A stretch of DNA of 5,074 nucleotides from Methanomicrobiales archaeon. GTDB taxonomy: Archaea; Halobacteriota; Methanomicrobia; Methanomicrobiales; JACTUA01. Made by a program: the position numbers and the translations under genes. Shown in pieces: positions 1-5,074 of the stretch. The stretch lies in the NCBI GenBank assembly GCA_028678885.1, contig JAJRCP010000131.1, positions 1-5,074 on the forward strand, given 5' to 3'. The notes beneath the pieces were generated by a model, which saw nothing but the letters and a program-made list of their open reading frames with translations, was not told the origin of the DNA and made no database searches. Every line of letters begins with the position of its first letter. Positions within the stretch are counted from its first letter, which is position 1.

Positions 1-565
1 CATACCCGGGATCAATGGAGAGAGATCATCCGATAGTTCTTATTGGAACTGAGTAGTCAGAATATCTCTTTTCGAATGTTGATCGAATAGAAACGGGTTC
101 TAAGAGCGCTCACGCTGATATGACAGGCCCTCATCCGGGATTTACTGGATATCTTTATCGGGACAATCGAGGTCGATGAAAACTACCTTGGCGGTCAGTG
201 GAGGAACACACGAGAGATGATCCAGGACCATGGGACAAAACGAGGAAGAGGAACGAAGAAACAACCTTTGGGATTCTTTGCAGGAATGGAAAGGTTTAGG
301 CTGACGTAGTACAGGATGTCGAAACTGAGACTCTACAAACACTCATCTGGATAAAGGTCACTCCTGGATCCACCGTCTGTTCCGATACATGGAAAGCATA
401 TACTGGTATCGCTTCTTGGGGATTTGTCCAAATCATCGAAACGAAAGTGAAAAAACAGATAAAGAGAATTATTTCATTACTTGAATGTGGGATTAGTTGC
501 AAGATTGGGATTATAATAAAATTTTATTGTATGTACCATAAAGAATTTAATTTATTCTCCCGAAT
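1..565 (+). pseudogene. Degenerate IS1595-family (ISXO2-like) transposase remnant
   Basis: This is a broken DDE transposase that once moved an insertion sequence. From base 1 the first frame reads like the middle of an IS1595-family enzyme, including VLRALTLI, then EVDENYLGGQW holding the first catalytic Asp (codon 175-177) and the basic stretch KRGRGTKKQP. In-frame stops lie at 34-36, 88-90 and 121-123. At about 267-269 one base appears lost, and homology resumes in the third frame as DVETETLQ, TPGSTV and SDTWKAYTGIA with the second catalytic Asp (384-386); another stop, at 297-299, sits where Trp is expected. Beyond 428 the match is faint: a shifted frame gives HR-NESEK-DKEN near 434-470, and the third frame gives SCKIG, IKFYCM and HKEFNL near 493-555, resembling the family's HRVNHS, FWSYAKIRL-KF-GM and KTFYLHLKE tail. 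The left end is outside the window and no terminal inverted repeat was identified. Family assignment is firm; the right limit is an estimate. Confidence 0.85.
545..555 (+). promoter_or_regulatory. Possible TATA-like box for the secreted protein gene
   Basis: An A/T-only stretch, TTTAATTTATT, is centred about 27 bases before the ATG at 577. That distance would put transcription start at or next to the start codon, which fits a leaderless archaeal message, and no Shine-Dalgarno motif precedes this ATG. The whole area from about 505 to 575 is A/T-rich and lies in the tail of the decayed transposase, so other stretches (for example 517-528) could serve equally well. This is inference from spacing and composition only. 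Confidence 0.35.
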
Positions 566-576
566 TTCTATATACG

Positions 577-1029
577 ATGAAGTATGTGACCCTTGTTATT
601 TTTTTTCTATTTCTTACCACCCTCCTTATTCCGGCGTCGGCGGCAGGTGATTTTCGTTATTCCTACATCAATCTCGATAAGATGACCATCGAACTCGTCA
701 ACAATAATATGTCTATCCGGGTCGATTATACCTTGGATAATCCGATAAAACTCCTCATCTTTTTGCTCGGGGAAAATGATTTAAAGACCAAACTTATCAA
801 AGTGGTAAATTATGAGGATGTCCGTTTCAAAGCGATAGAACTCGATTATGCTGAACTCGAAGTGGATAATGCAGTTATCGATTATGGTGATGGAGCATTA
901 TGGTTGCCCGAGCACCAGTTCAATGCGACAACCCCTCTTCTCACTGTACAAACCCCCCAGTCAATCCTGAAAATTCCCAATACAAACTGTATACCGAATG
1001 GAGTAGGGTACTTTAGGGTCACCCTGTAG
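577..1029 (+). CDS. Small secreted protein of unknown function
   Basis: I do not recognise a named family. The 150-residue product begins with a clear secretion signal: K2, a hydrophobic core at residues 4-20 and an Ala-rich ASAAG end, with cleavage likely near residue 23. No further strong membrane segment follows, so the mature protein of about 127 residues should be released or act at the cell surface. It looks beta-rich, with alternating polar and hydrophobic residues (MTIELVNNNMSIRVDYTLD), a hydrophobic strand near 57-64 (IKLLIFLL), an acidic Tyr/Asp-rich section at 88-105 and an aromatic turn WLPEHQF at 109-115. A single Cys (C138) lies near the end, so it has no internal disulfide. Similar short exported proteins with a Y-INLD start and a PNG-GYF end seem familiar from methanogen genomes, but that is memory, not a search. 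The ATG at 577 is the only start that keeps the signal peptide intact. It lies just after the transposase remnant and is followed by a separately promoted gene. Confidence 0.75.
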   Translation: MKYVTLVIFFLFLTTLLIPASAAGDFRYSYINLDKMTIELVNNNMSIRVDYTLDNPIKLLIFLLGENDLKTKLIKVVNYEDVRFKAIELDYAELEVDNAVIDYGDGALWLPEHQFNATTPLLTVQTPQSILKIPNTNCIPNGVGYFRVTL

Positions 1030-1181
1030 TGCATCTATCGAATACTCAATCCATATTTCTCTTTCTGTAGAAACCATAAGGGAGACTAATCGAGCGGTGA
1101 GAGAAGCGGTCACTACCGTCAATTTAGATTTATCGCAATTTTCTCCATCTGCATCCTTGCGAAACTGATAGGTTATCTGTC

Positions 1182-1189
1182 TTTAAATA
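1182..1189 (+). promoter_or_regulatory. TATA box of the thioredoxin-CcdA fusion gene
   Basis: TTTAAATA is close to the archaeal TATA consensus and is centred about 29 bases before the ATG at 1215. Transcription would then begin a few bases before the start codon or on it. The sequence between (TCCAAACCCAAAAAGTACAAAAGA) has no Shine-Dalgarno motif, supporting a leaderless or near-leaderless message. It implies that the downstream gene has its own promoter. The rest of the 185-base gap (1030-1214) contains no recognisable gene or RNA. Confidence 0.55.
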
Positions 1190-1214
1190 GTCCAAACCCA
1201 AAAAGTACAAAAGA

Positions 1215-2369
1215 ATGAGCCGCTTGATCCAGGTGCTCGTTATATTGATTGTCCTTGCCAATCTATTTGGAGTGGGATGGGCAGCAGAGGCGTGTGTTAC
1301 CACTGTTCCTTGTCCAGACCAGATCGCGAATGGTACGCCGGCTTCTAAAGATATCTGCATATATTATTTCTATGGAGAGAGCTGCCCTCATTGTGCCAAT
1401 ATTAAGCCATTCATCAATGAGATGGCGGCGAAGTATTCTCGGATAAAGGTCTACGCTCAGGAAGTCTATTACAATGCGACCAACCAAGCATTGTTCCAAG
1501 ATTTCATCACGCGATATGAGATTACACAAGTAGGTGTGCCAGCGCTCTTTATCGGGGACCGGGCACTTATTGGCGAGAACACGATACGTGATAACCTTGA
1601 GAATAGCATCGAATATTTCTACACGCATGACCCAATCTGTCCTACTACCTATCAAAAGAATGAGGGTGGACCCCATGACATATCTCCTGGAAGTCAGCTC
1701 GATCTTACCTTTCCTTCGGTCATGGTTGCCGCAGTGATTGATAGTATCAACCCCTGTGCATTTGCAGTTCTCATCTTTTTACTAATCTACCTCACCTCCC
1801 TTCGGCAGAGAAACCGGATGCTCATAGTGGGCATGACGTATATCGCCTCTGTCTTCGCGGTATATTTCCTGTCCGGTCTCGGATTGTTTGCCCTCATTCA
1901 GAGTACGGGAATTACTACTCTAGTATTCAAGGGAGCGGCGGTGATTGCTATACTCGCAGGGATTGTCAACCTGAAGGACTTCTTCTGGTACGGAAAAGGA
2001 ATCAGTCTCTCTATACCCGAATCCAGAAAAGAAACCATTAAATCTTATGTGGTGAAGGCATCTATTCCCTCTGCGATCATCCTGGGAGGATTGGTTAGCA
2101 TCTTTGAACTCCCCTGCACAGGCGGTATCTATCTAGCGATCCTTGGCCTCCTGAGTAACAGGATGACCCTCGCCCAGGGAATCCCTTACCTCCTTCTCTA
2201 TAATGTGATCTTTGTTATTCCGCTCTTTATTATTCTCGGAATCATCTTCTATGGTGTTTCTGCAGAATCGGTAGAATCCTGGCGGGGTGAGGGAAGAAAA
2301 TGGATGCGTCTTGCGATGGGATTAATCATGATCGCATTGGGTGCTCTCATGCTCAGCGATATCCTATAG
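1215..2369 (+). CDS. Exported thioredoxin-like domain fused to CcdA/DsbD-type transmembrane electron carrier
   Basis: The 384-residue protein should carry reducing power across the membrane to protein thiols outside the cell. Residues 1-24 form a signal peptide or anchor. A thioredoxin/glutaredoxin-like domain at about 46-140 has the active site CPHC (C57, C60) after the strand ICIYYFYGES and the cis-Pro motif GVPALFIG (V108-P109). From about 165 to the end is a six-helix cytochrome c biogenesis/DsbD-type domain, with helices near 166-193, 202-229, 232-252, 282-312, 322-347 and 364-382. Its two hallmark cysteines are present: C181 in SINPCAF and C301 in ELPCTGG. In CcdA/DsbD proteins this pair takes electrons from cytoplasmic thioredoxin; here the fused outer domain would be the immediate acceptor. 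Extra cysteines C27, C33, C48 and C142 lie in the predicted external part. The ATG at 1215 gives the full signal peptide and fits the TATA box. A role in cytochrome c maturation specifically is not shown; general disulfide reduction is as likely. Confidence 0.9.
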   Translation: MSRLIQVLVILIVLANLFGVGWAAEACVTTVPCPDQIANGTPASKDICIYYFYGESCPHCANIKPFINEMAAKYSRIKVYAQEVYYNATNQALFQDFITRYEITQVGVPALFIGDRALIGENTIRDNLENSIEYFYTHDPICPTTYQKNEGGPHDISPGSQLDLTFPSVMVAAVIDSINPCAFAVLIFLLIYLTSLRQRNRMLIVGMTYIASVFAVYFLSGLGLFALIQSTGITTLVFKGAAVIAILAGIVNLKDFFWYGKGISLSIPESRKETIKSYVVKASIPSAIILGGLVSIFELPCTGGIYLAILGLLSNRMTLAQGIPYLLLYNVIFVIPLFIILGIIFYGVSAESVESWRGEGRKWMRLAMGLIMIALGALMLSDIL

Positions 2370-2454
2370 AGAATGAAGAATGTTCAGCGTTGCAGGAAGC
2401 AAAATCTCTCTGGGGACATACCCTTCGATAGAGGAGTGGATCGTCTCTTTTGAG

Positions 2455-2460
2455 AAAAAA
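2455..2460 (-). terminator. Oligo-T tract, possible terminator of the DUF1624 gene
   Basis: Read on the minus strand this is a run of six T, 26 bases beyond the stop codon of the gene at 2487-3245. Archaeal RNA polymerase commonly stops at short oligo-T tracts without a hairpin. The only nearby fold is a tiny TCTC/GAGA stem. The facing plus-strand gene, ending at 2369, has only a TTTT at 2447-2450 in this convergent gap, so its own terminator is unclear. Confidence 0.35.
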
Positions 2461-2486
2461 GTTTGGAATCTTCATATTCACAAAGA

Positions 2487-3245
2487 TCAGGGAAAAAACC
2501 AGATGGATCCTGGGAACATGAAGGCAAGAATTAGAAGAATCACGGGCTGATGTATCAGATAGATCATCAGAGAATGACGCCCCAACCACGAAACCGGCTG
2601 TGAAATCATGGGAGGCCGGTGTCCGAAAGAAAATACCCGTAGTCCTTTAGGGTACAGGTACTCACCGGCGGTCAGTCCCAGCAGGACTACACCAAACCAA
2701 GGAAGCAAGGGAAAATAATCCAGAGTGTAAAATGTCGCGGGATGAATCCCGATCCACGCGAGCCAGAGGGAGCCCTGAATTCCGCTCACAAGATAGCCTC
2801 CTCCCAGTGCAATGAGCCCTACAAAAAGACTGATCCTGGGGCGGAAAAAAAAGAGGGGAGCAACAATAATAGATACACCAATGCAATGAAGCACCCCGAA
2901 AATTATGAAACCTTCACCAATGAGGAAATAGGTGATTCCGGTGATTAGAAAACCCAGTGCAAGAATCCCCAGCCCCCTTTTTAAATATTTTATATAGGAA
3001 AACTGACCTTTCTGCGATACTGAGCGGTTGTAACTTATGTTCAAGGAGGTTCCGACTAGAGAGACAAAGAGTATCGCTGTCAAAAGAGCAAAATTTCGCC
3101 AAAAACCTGATGCAACGTTCATAGGTAATATAGAAAAATATGAAAGATCGAACACGATGTGGAAGATAACCATCATTAGGACCGCTATACCTCGCAGAGA
3201 GTCGATCTCCCAGTAACGCAATGATGAAGAATCTGATGTTGTCAT
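2487..3245 (-). CDS. DUF1624 / HGSNAT-type multi-pass membrane protein, predicted acyltransferase
   Basis: The 252-residue integral membrane protein matches the DUF1624 family (heparan-alpha-glucosaminide N-acetyltransferase catalytic domain). Members are thought to pass an acetyl group from cytoplasmic acetyl-CoA through the membrane to an external sugar amine; in prokaryotes the acceptor is mostly unknown. The N-terminus has the family signature RYWEIDSLRGIAVLMMVIFH (residues 10-29), with H29 and D33 in the first helix. Later hallmarks are FGVLHCIG (116-123, H120), the aromatic turn YFPLLPWFG (177-185), and GRHSLMIYLIHQPV (222-234) in the last helix. About seven hydrophobic segments are visible, and the length is normal for archaeal and bacterial members, so the gene looks intact. 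The ATG at 3245 places the signature at the usual distance from the N-terminus; no Shine-Dalgarno motif precedes it. It is divergent from marker 8 and convergent with the redox fusion, so it is probably transcribed alone. The family call is strong; the substrate is unknown, and a surface glycan is only a guess. Confidence 0.85.
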   Translation of the reverse strand: MTTSDSSSLRYWEIDSLRGIAVLMMVIFHIVFDLSYFSILPMNVASGFWRNFALLTAILFVSLVGTSLNISYNRSVSQKGQFSYIKYLKRGLGILALGFLITGITYFLIGEGFIIFGVLHCIGVSIIVAPLFFFRPRISLFVGLIALGGGYLVSGIQGSLWLAWIGIHPATFYTLDYFPLLPWFGVVLLGLTAGEYLYPKGLRVFSFGHRPPMISQPVSWLGRHSLMIYLIHQPVILLILAFMFPGSIWFFP

Positions 3246-3300
3246 TATTCGAGTACATTCACAACATTAACGAATTTTGCGTGATAATACCTATGATCAG
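3246..3300. promoter_or_regulatory. Short divergent intergenic region, presumed to hold both promoters
   Basis: Only 55 bases separate the minus-strand ATG at 3245 from the plus-strand ATG at 3301. The A/T-rich core ATTAACGAATTTT (3266-3278) lies about 25-30 bases from both start codons, so the two basal promoters would overlap on opposite strands. Neither side has a strong TATA consensus or a Shine-Dalgarno motif. The assignment rests on geometry alone. Confidence 0.35.
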
Positions 3301-4155
3301 ATGGTTGAAAAGGACGAGCATGTTCTCGAAGCGATTGGTCGTGCCCGCGTGGTAATTCGAGAGGGGAGGGTCGTGGAAGTCGGCCCGCCACTCATTCGGC
3401 ACTGCCCTCTTGCACGGCGTTTCGCTCAGCCGGTCACAGAGATGACTTCGGATGCAATCCGTGCAAATATGGAGGAAAGAATACGCGGGTATGGGATGTG
3501 TACAGATAGACGCCAGCTAATCTCGGACCGAGATTTTGTTCTATTCGGTGCATCCGAACTGATCAGCAACGCTCTCCAAAAACATATTCTCGATTGTGCT
3601 GTAATCGTATGTGATGGTGCAGGAACTGTACTCCTGACCGATCCCTTTCTCGTGCAGGGTATCGGCGGAAGGATGTCTGGTCTTTTGTTCACCACACCCA
3701 TACCTGCGGTCATCCGCGGGATACGGGATAAAGGTGGCCGTACTCTTTCACCAGATGCAACGATTGATCAGTATGCCGGCACCGCACTCGCATATCATCT
3801 GGGTTTCGATCGTGTGGCGGTTACGGTTGCGGATCCAAAAACGGCAGCTGCGATCCGGAAGGATTATCCGGAAAGTCTGTTATTCGGAGTGCATCTTACG
3901 GGACTGTCTGCTAATGCTGCTGAGATGATGGCACAATTCTGTGATCTCCTCTCGTCTTGTGCCTCAAAAGAGGTTCGGGCAGTTGCAGGAAAAGCAGCCC
4001 TGTTCCAGGCAGGAGGCTCGGTACCCATCTTCGCTCTTACCCGCAAAGGGAAAGACCTAATCCTAGAGAAACTCCGAGAAACGAACACGCCTCTTTTTGT
4101 CAAGGCGGGATTGCTTCCGGTTGAACTGGGGGAGCAGCCAGAACCGCTTATTTGA
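3301..4155 (+). CDS. Methanogenesis marker protein 8 (DUF2099 family)
   Basis: The 284-residue soluble protein matches the DUF2099 / methanogenesis marker 8 family, found in nearly all methanogens and almost nowhere else; its biochemical role is not established to my knowledge. Family-typical segments, numbered from this start, are EHVLEAIGRARVVIREG (6-22), HCPL (34-37), GYGMCTDRRQ (63-72), FGASELIS (82-89), DCAVIVCDGAGTVLLTDP (98-115), VQGIGGRMSGLLFTTPIP (118-135) and FQAGGSVPIFALTRKGK (235-251). Cysteines C35, C67, C99 and C104 lie in these blocks, with C214 and C220 later; several could bind metal or a cofactor, which is inference. There is no signal peptide or membrane segment, so it should be cytoplasmic. 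I chose ATG 3301 because homologues start just before EHV-EAIG. An in-frame TTG at 3277 would add eight residues but would overlap the presumed promoter. The SemiSWEET gene follows 37 bases later on the same strand, so the pair is probably co-transcribed. Confidence 0.92.
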   Translation: MVEKDEHVLEAIGRARVVIREGRVVEVGPPLIRHCPLARRFAQPVTEMTSDAIRANMEERIRGYGMCTDRRQLISDRDFVLFGASELISNALQKHILDCAVIVCDGAGTVLLTDPFLVQGIGGRMSGLLFTTPIPAVIRGIRDKGGRTLSPDATIDQYAGTALAYHLGFDRVAVTVADPKTAAAIRKDYPESLLFGVHLTGLSANAAEMMAQFCDLLSSCASKEVRAVAGKAALFQAGGSVPIFALTRKGKDLILEKLRETNTPLFVKAGLLPVELGEQPEPLI

Positions 4156-4177
4156 GAAAACCACAGGTATTCGAGTT

Positions 4178-4184
4178 GAGATGA
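4178..4184 (+). promoter_or_regulatory. Ribosome binding site deciding the SemiSWEET start
   Basis: GAGATGA differs by one base from GAGGTGA, the complement of the archaeal 16S rRNA tail, and ends eight bases before the ATG at 4193. This spacing favours ATG 4193 over the in-frame ATG at 4181, which lies inside the motif itself. A Shine-Dalgarno motif here fits a second gene in an operon, unlike the apparently leaderless first genes of the window. Confidence 0.5.
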
Positions 4185-4192
4185 GCTGCGTC

Positions 4193-4465
4193 ATGGATAC
4201 AGGTACCATCCTCGGCCTTGCGGCCGGTATTCTCTCCACTGCTTCCTTTCTTCCCCAGGTTGTGAAGACCTGGAAGACCCGGTCCGCGCGAGATCTCTCC
4301 TATGCGATGCTTATCCTCTTTTTATCCGGAATCACTCTCTGGTTTTTTTATGGGCTACAGCTTCGTTCCCTTCCCATTATTCTCGCAAATGGGGTGACAA
4401 TCGTTCTTTTGATCCTCCTTTTAACAATGAAGATCCTGTACTCACGAGAAATAGATCACCTATAA
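4193..4465 (+). CDS. SemiSWEET / PQ-loop (MtN3-saliva) small membrane transporter
   Basis: The 90-residue membrane protein has three helices (about residues 4-22, 36-55 and 60-83), the single three-helix bundle of prokaryotic SemiSWEETs, which dimerise to move sugars or similar small molecules down their gradient. The PQ motif lies in SFLPQVVKTWKTRSARDLS (18-36), with P21-Q22 at the end of helix 1, followed by the basic loop and Asp-Leu-Ser typical of the family. W50 in helix 2 and N66 in helix 3 are 16 residues apart, the spacing I recall for the substrate-pocket Trp and Asn of characterised SemiSWEETs. The start follows the Shine-Dalgarno-like motif and gives the usual length of 85-95 residues; ATG 4181 would add only four residues. 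It sits 37 bases after marker 8. The substrate cannot be read from the sequence, and a sugar role is not obvious for a hydrogen- or formate-using methanogen. Confidence 0.88.
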   Translation: MDTGTILGLAAGILSTASFLPQVVKTWKTRSARDLSYAMLILFLSGITLWFFYGLQLRSLPIILANGVTIVLLILLLTMKILYSREIDHL

Positions 4466-4467
4466 GT

Positions 4468-5074
4468 TTAGAGGTTCTTTTCAGCGAGCCAGGCAACCGT
4501 GCCTTTTCGGTCGAATTGGTGCGACAGAATATAGGTAAAGATTCCGACCTGTTTTATAAATACAGGATATTCCTGATCATAGCCATAGAATGTTAGATAT
4601 CGGCGTTCGAGATTTCCATCCGTTGCCATCTGAAATAGCTTATTTCGGCTCAGTGGCAGTCCGGGGATCTTCTCTCGAATTCTCTGCTCAGCGTTCCTCA
4701 TCACCGTATAAATCCACTCTGTCTCTCCCCCGCTTTCATACATCTTTGTACCGCCTCCAAAGCGGATGATGAGCGGTGATGAGGAGAGAACATGGCCATC
4801 CTCAACTCTGTCCGGGATCATCCCAATATATGATGGAGAGGTTGTCTCGATGAATGCATACCCGCTCTTCTGGAAGGTATTTGTCCTACTCGCTACTCCT
4901 ACAGCAAGGTGATGTTCCGTTTCGAAGTACAGAAGAGAGACGTTATATCCTTCCTGGGCCAGGAGCCCATAGAGAAAGAGAGATTTATCATCGCAATCGC
5001 CTCCGTTATCAACAAAGGTCTCCACCGGGAATTTCACTCCCTCCTCAAAACCGCGATATGGAAGAGATTGTGTA
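4468..5074 (-). CDS. Transglutaminase-like cysteine protein, N-terminus beyond the window
   Basis: This is the C-terminal 201 codons of a larger gene. The frame stays open to the right edge, reading TQSLPYRGFEEG before KFPVETFVDN, so the GTG at 5035-5037 is probably an internal Val and not the start. The visible part matches a transglutaminase-like (papain-fold) domain: KFPVETFVDNGGDCDDKS has the catalytic Cys (residue 27 of the visible piece, in GDCDD), ETEHHLAVGV has the catalytic His (about 55), and YAFIETTSPSYIGMIPD has the acidic third residue (Glu, about 76). All three expected residues are present, so the domain could be active as a protease, amidase or cross-linking enzyme; the reaction cannot be told. 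About 110 residues follow the core without a recognised fold and end in an aromatic-rich segment. Any signal peptide or membrane anchor would be in the missing N-terminus. Its stop codon is two bases from that of the SemiSWEET gene on the other strand. Confidence 0.85.
   Translation of the reverse strand, partial: TQSLPYRGFEEGVKFPVETFVDNGGDCDDKSLFLYGLLAQEGYNVSLLYFETEHHLAVGVASRTNTFQKSGYAFIETTSPSYIGMIPDRVEDGHVLSSSPLIIRFGGGTKMYESGGETEWIYTVMRNAEQRIREKIPGLPLSRNKLFQMATDGNLERRYLTFYGYDQEYPVFIKQVGIFTYILSHQFDRKGTVAWLAEKNL

Noticed and set aside
142..502. Two short minus-strand open frames (142-342 and 296-502)
   Set aside because: They are antisense to the transposase remnant, have no family features and overlap a clear plus-strand protein signal.
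447..650. 67-residue plus-strand open frame with GTG start
   Set aside because: Its first part is the decayed transposase tail in the third frame, and its end overlaps the better-supported secreted protein in another frame.
1085..1130. Possible inverted repeat in the gap after the secreted protein gene (GCGGTGA and TCACTACCG)
   Set aside because: The arms are imperfect and no T-run follows, so it is not a convincing terminator or operator.
1263..1676. 137-residue minus-strand open frame
   Set aside because: It is antisense to the thioredoxin-CcdA fusion, which has strong family motifs in the same bases.
2914..3258. 114-residue minus-strand open frame overlapping the DUF1624 gene
   Set aside because: It is a shifted frame of a gene with intact family motifs, and its translation has no recognisable domain.
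3426..3713. 95-residue minus-strand open frame
   Set aside because: It is antisense to marker 8 coding sequence and lacks family features.
4097..4192. Longer N-terminus for the SemiSWEET gene starting at 4097
   Set aside because: It overlaps the end of marker 8, and the added residues are not transporter-like. ATG 4193 has a Shine-Dalgarno-like motif and gives the normal family length.
1..5074. CRISPR array, tRNA or rRNA gene, prophage or defence cluster
   Set aside because: No regularly spaced direct repeats, cloverleaf, rRNA-like stretch, phage structural gene or nuclease/toxin pair was seen on either strand.

Overview
The window looks like ordinary chromosome from a methanogenic archaeon, probably a Methanomicrobiales-type lineage. 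The strongest evidence is the gene at 3301-4155, which matches the methanogenesis marker protein 8 family (DUF2099), essentially restricted to methanogens and related methane-metabolising archaea. The gene starts also look archaeal: most have no Shine-Dalgarno motif, and some carry an A/T-rich TATA-like box about 25-30 bases before the start codon, as in leaderless transcripts. The order-level placement is inference from the general look of the proteins; no rRNA or tRNA is present to test it.

Layout from left to right. (1) 1 to about 565: a decayed IS1595-family transposase with several in-frame stops and at least two frame changes, entering from beyond the left edge. (2) 577-1029: a small secreted protein of unknown function. 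(3) 1215-2369: an exported thioredoxin-like domain fused to a CcdA/DsbD-type membrane domain, with its own TATA-like box. (4) 2487-3245, minus strand: a DUF1624/HGSNAT-type multi-pass membrane protein, convergent with (3). (5) 3301-4155: methanogenesis marker 8, divergent from (4). (6) 4193-4465: a 90-residue SemiSWEET (PQ-loop) transporter, probably co-transcribed with (5). (7) 4468-5074, minus strand: a transglutaminase-like cysteine protein whose start lies beyond the right edge; its stop codon is two bases from that of (6).

The genes do not form one evident pathway. Several act at the cell surface: the secreted protein, the thiol-redox membrane protein, the predicted acyltransferase, the small sugar-type transporter and perhaps the transglutaminase-like protein. 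Marker 8 is the only one with a clear tie to methanogenesis. I found no CRISPR array, defence island, prophage or RNA gene, and no convincing new multi-gene system. The points most worth a second look are the redox fusion with its extra cysteines, marker 8 paired with a SemiSWEET, and the transposase corpse whose A/T-rich tail runs up to the start of the next gene.
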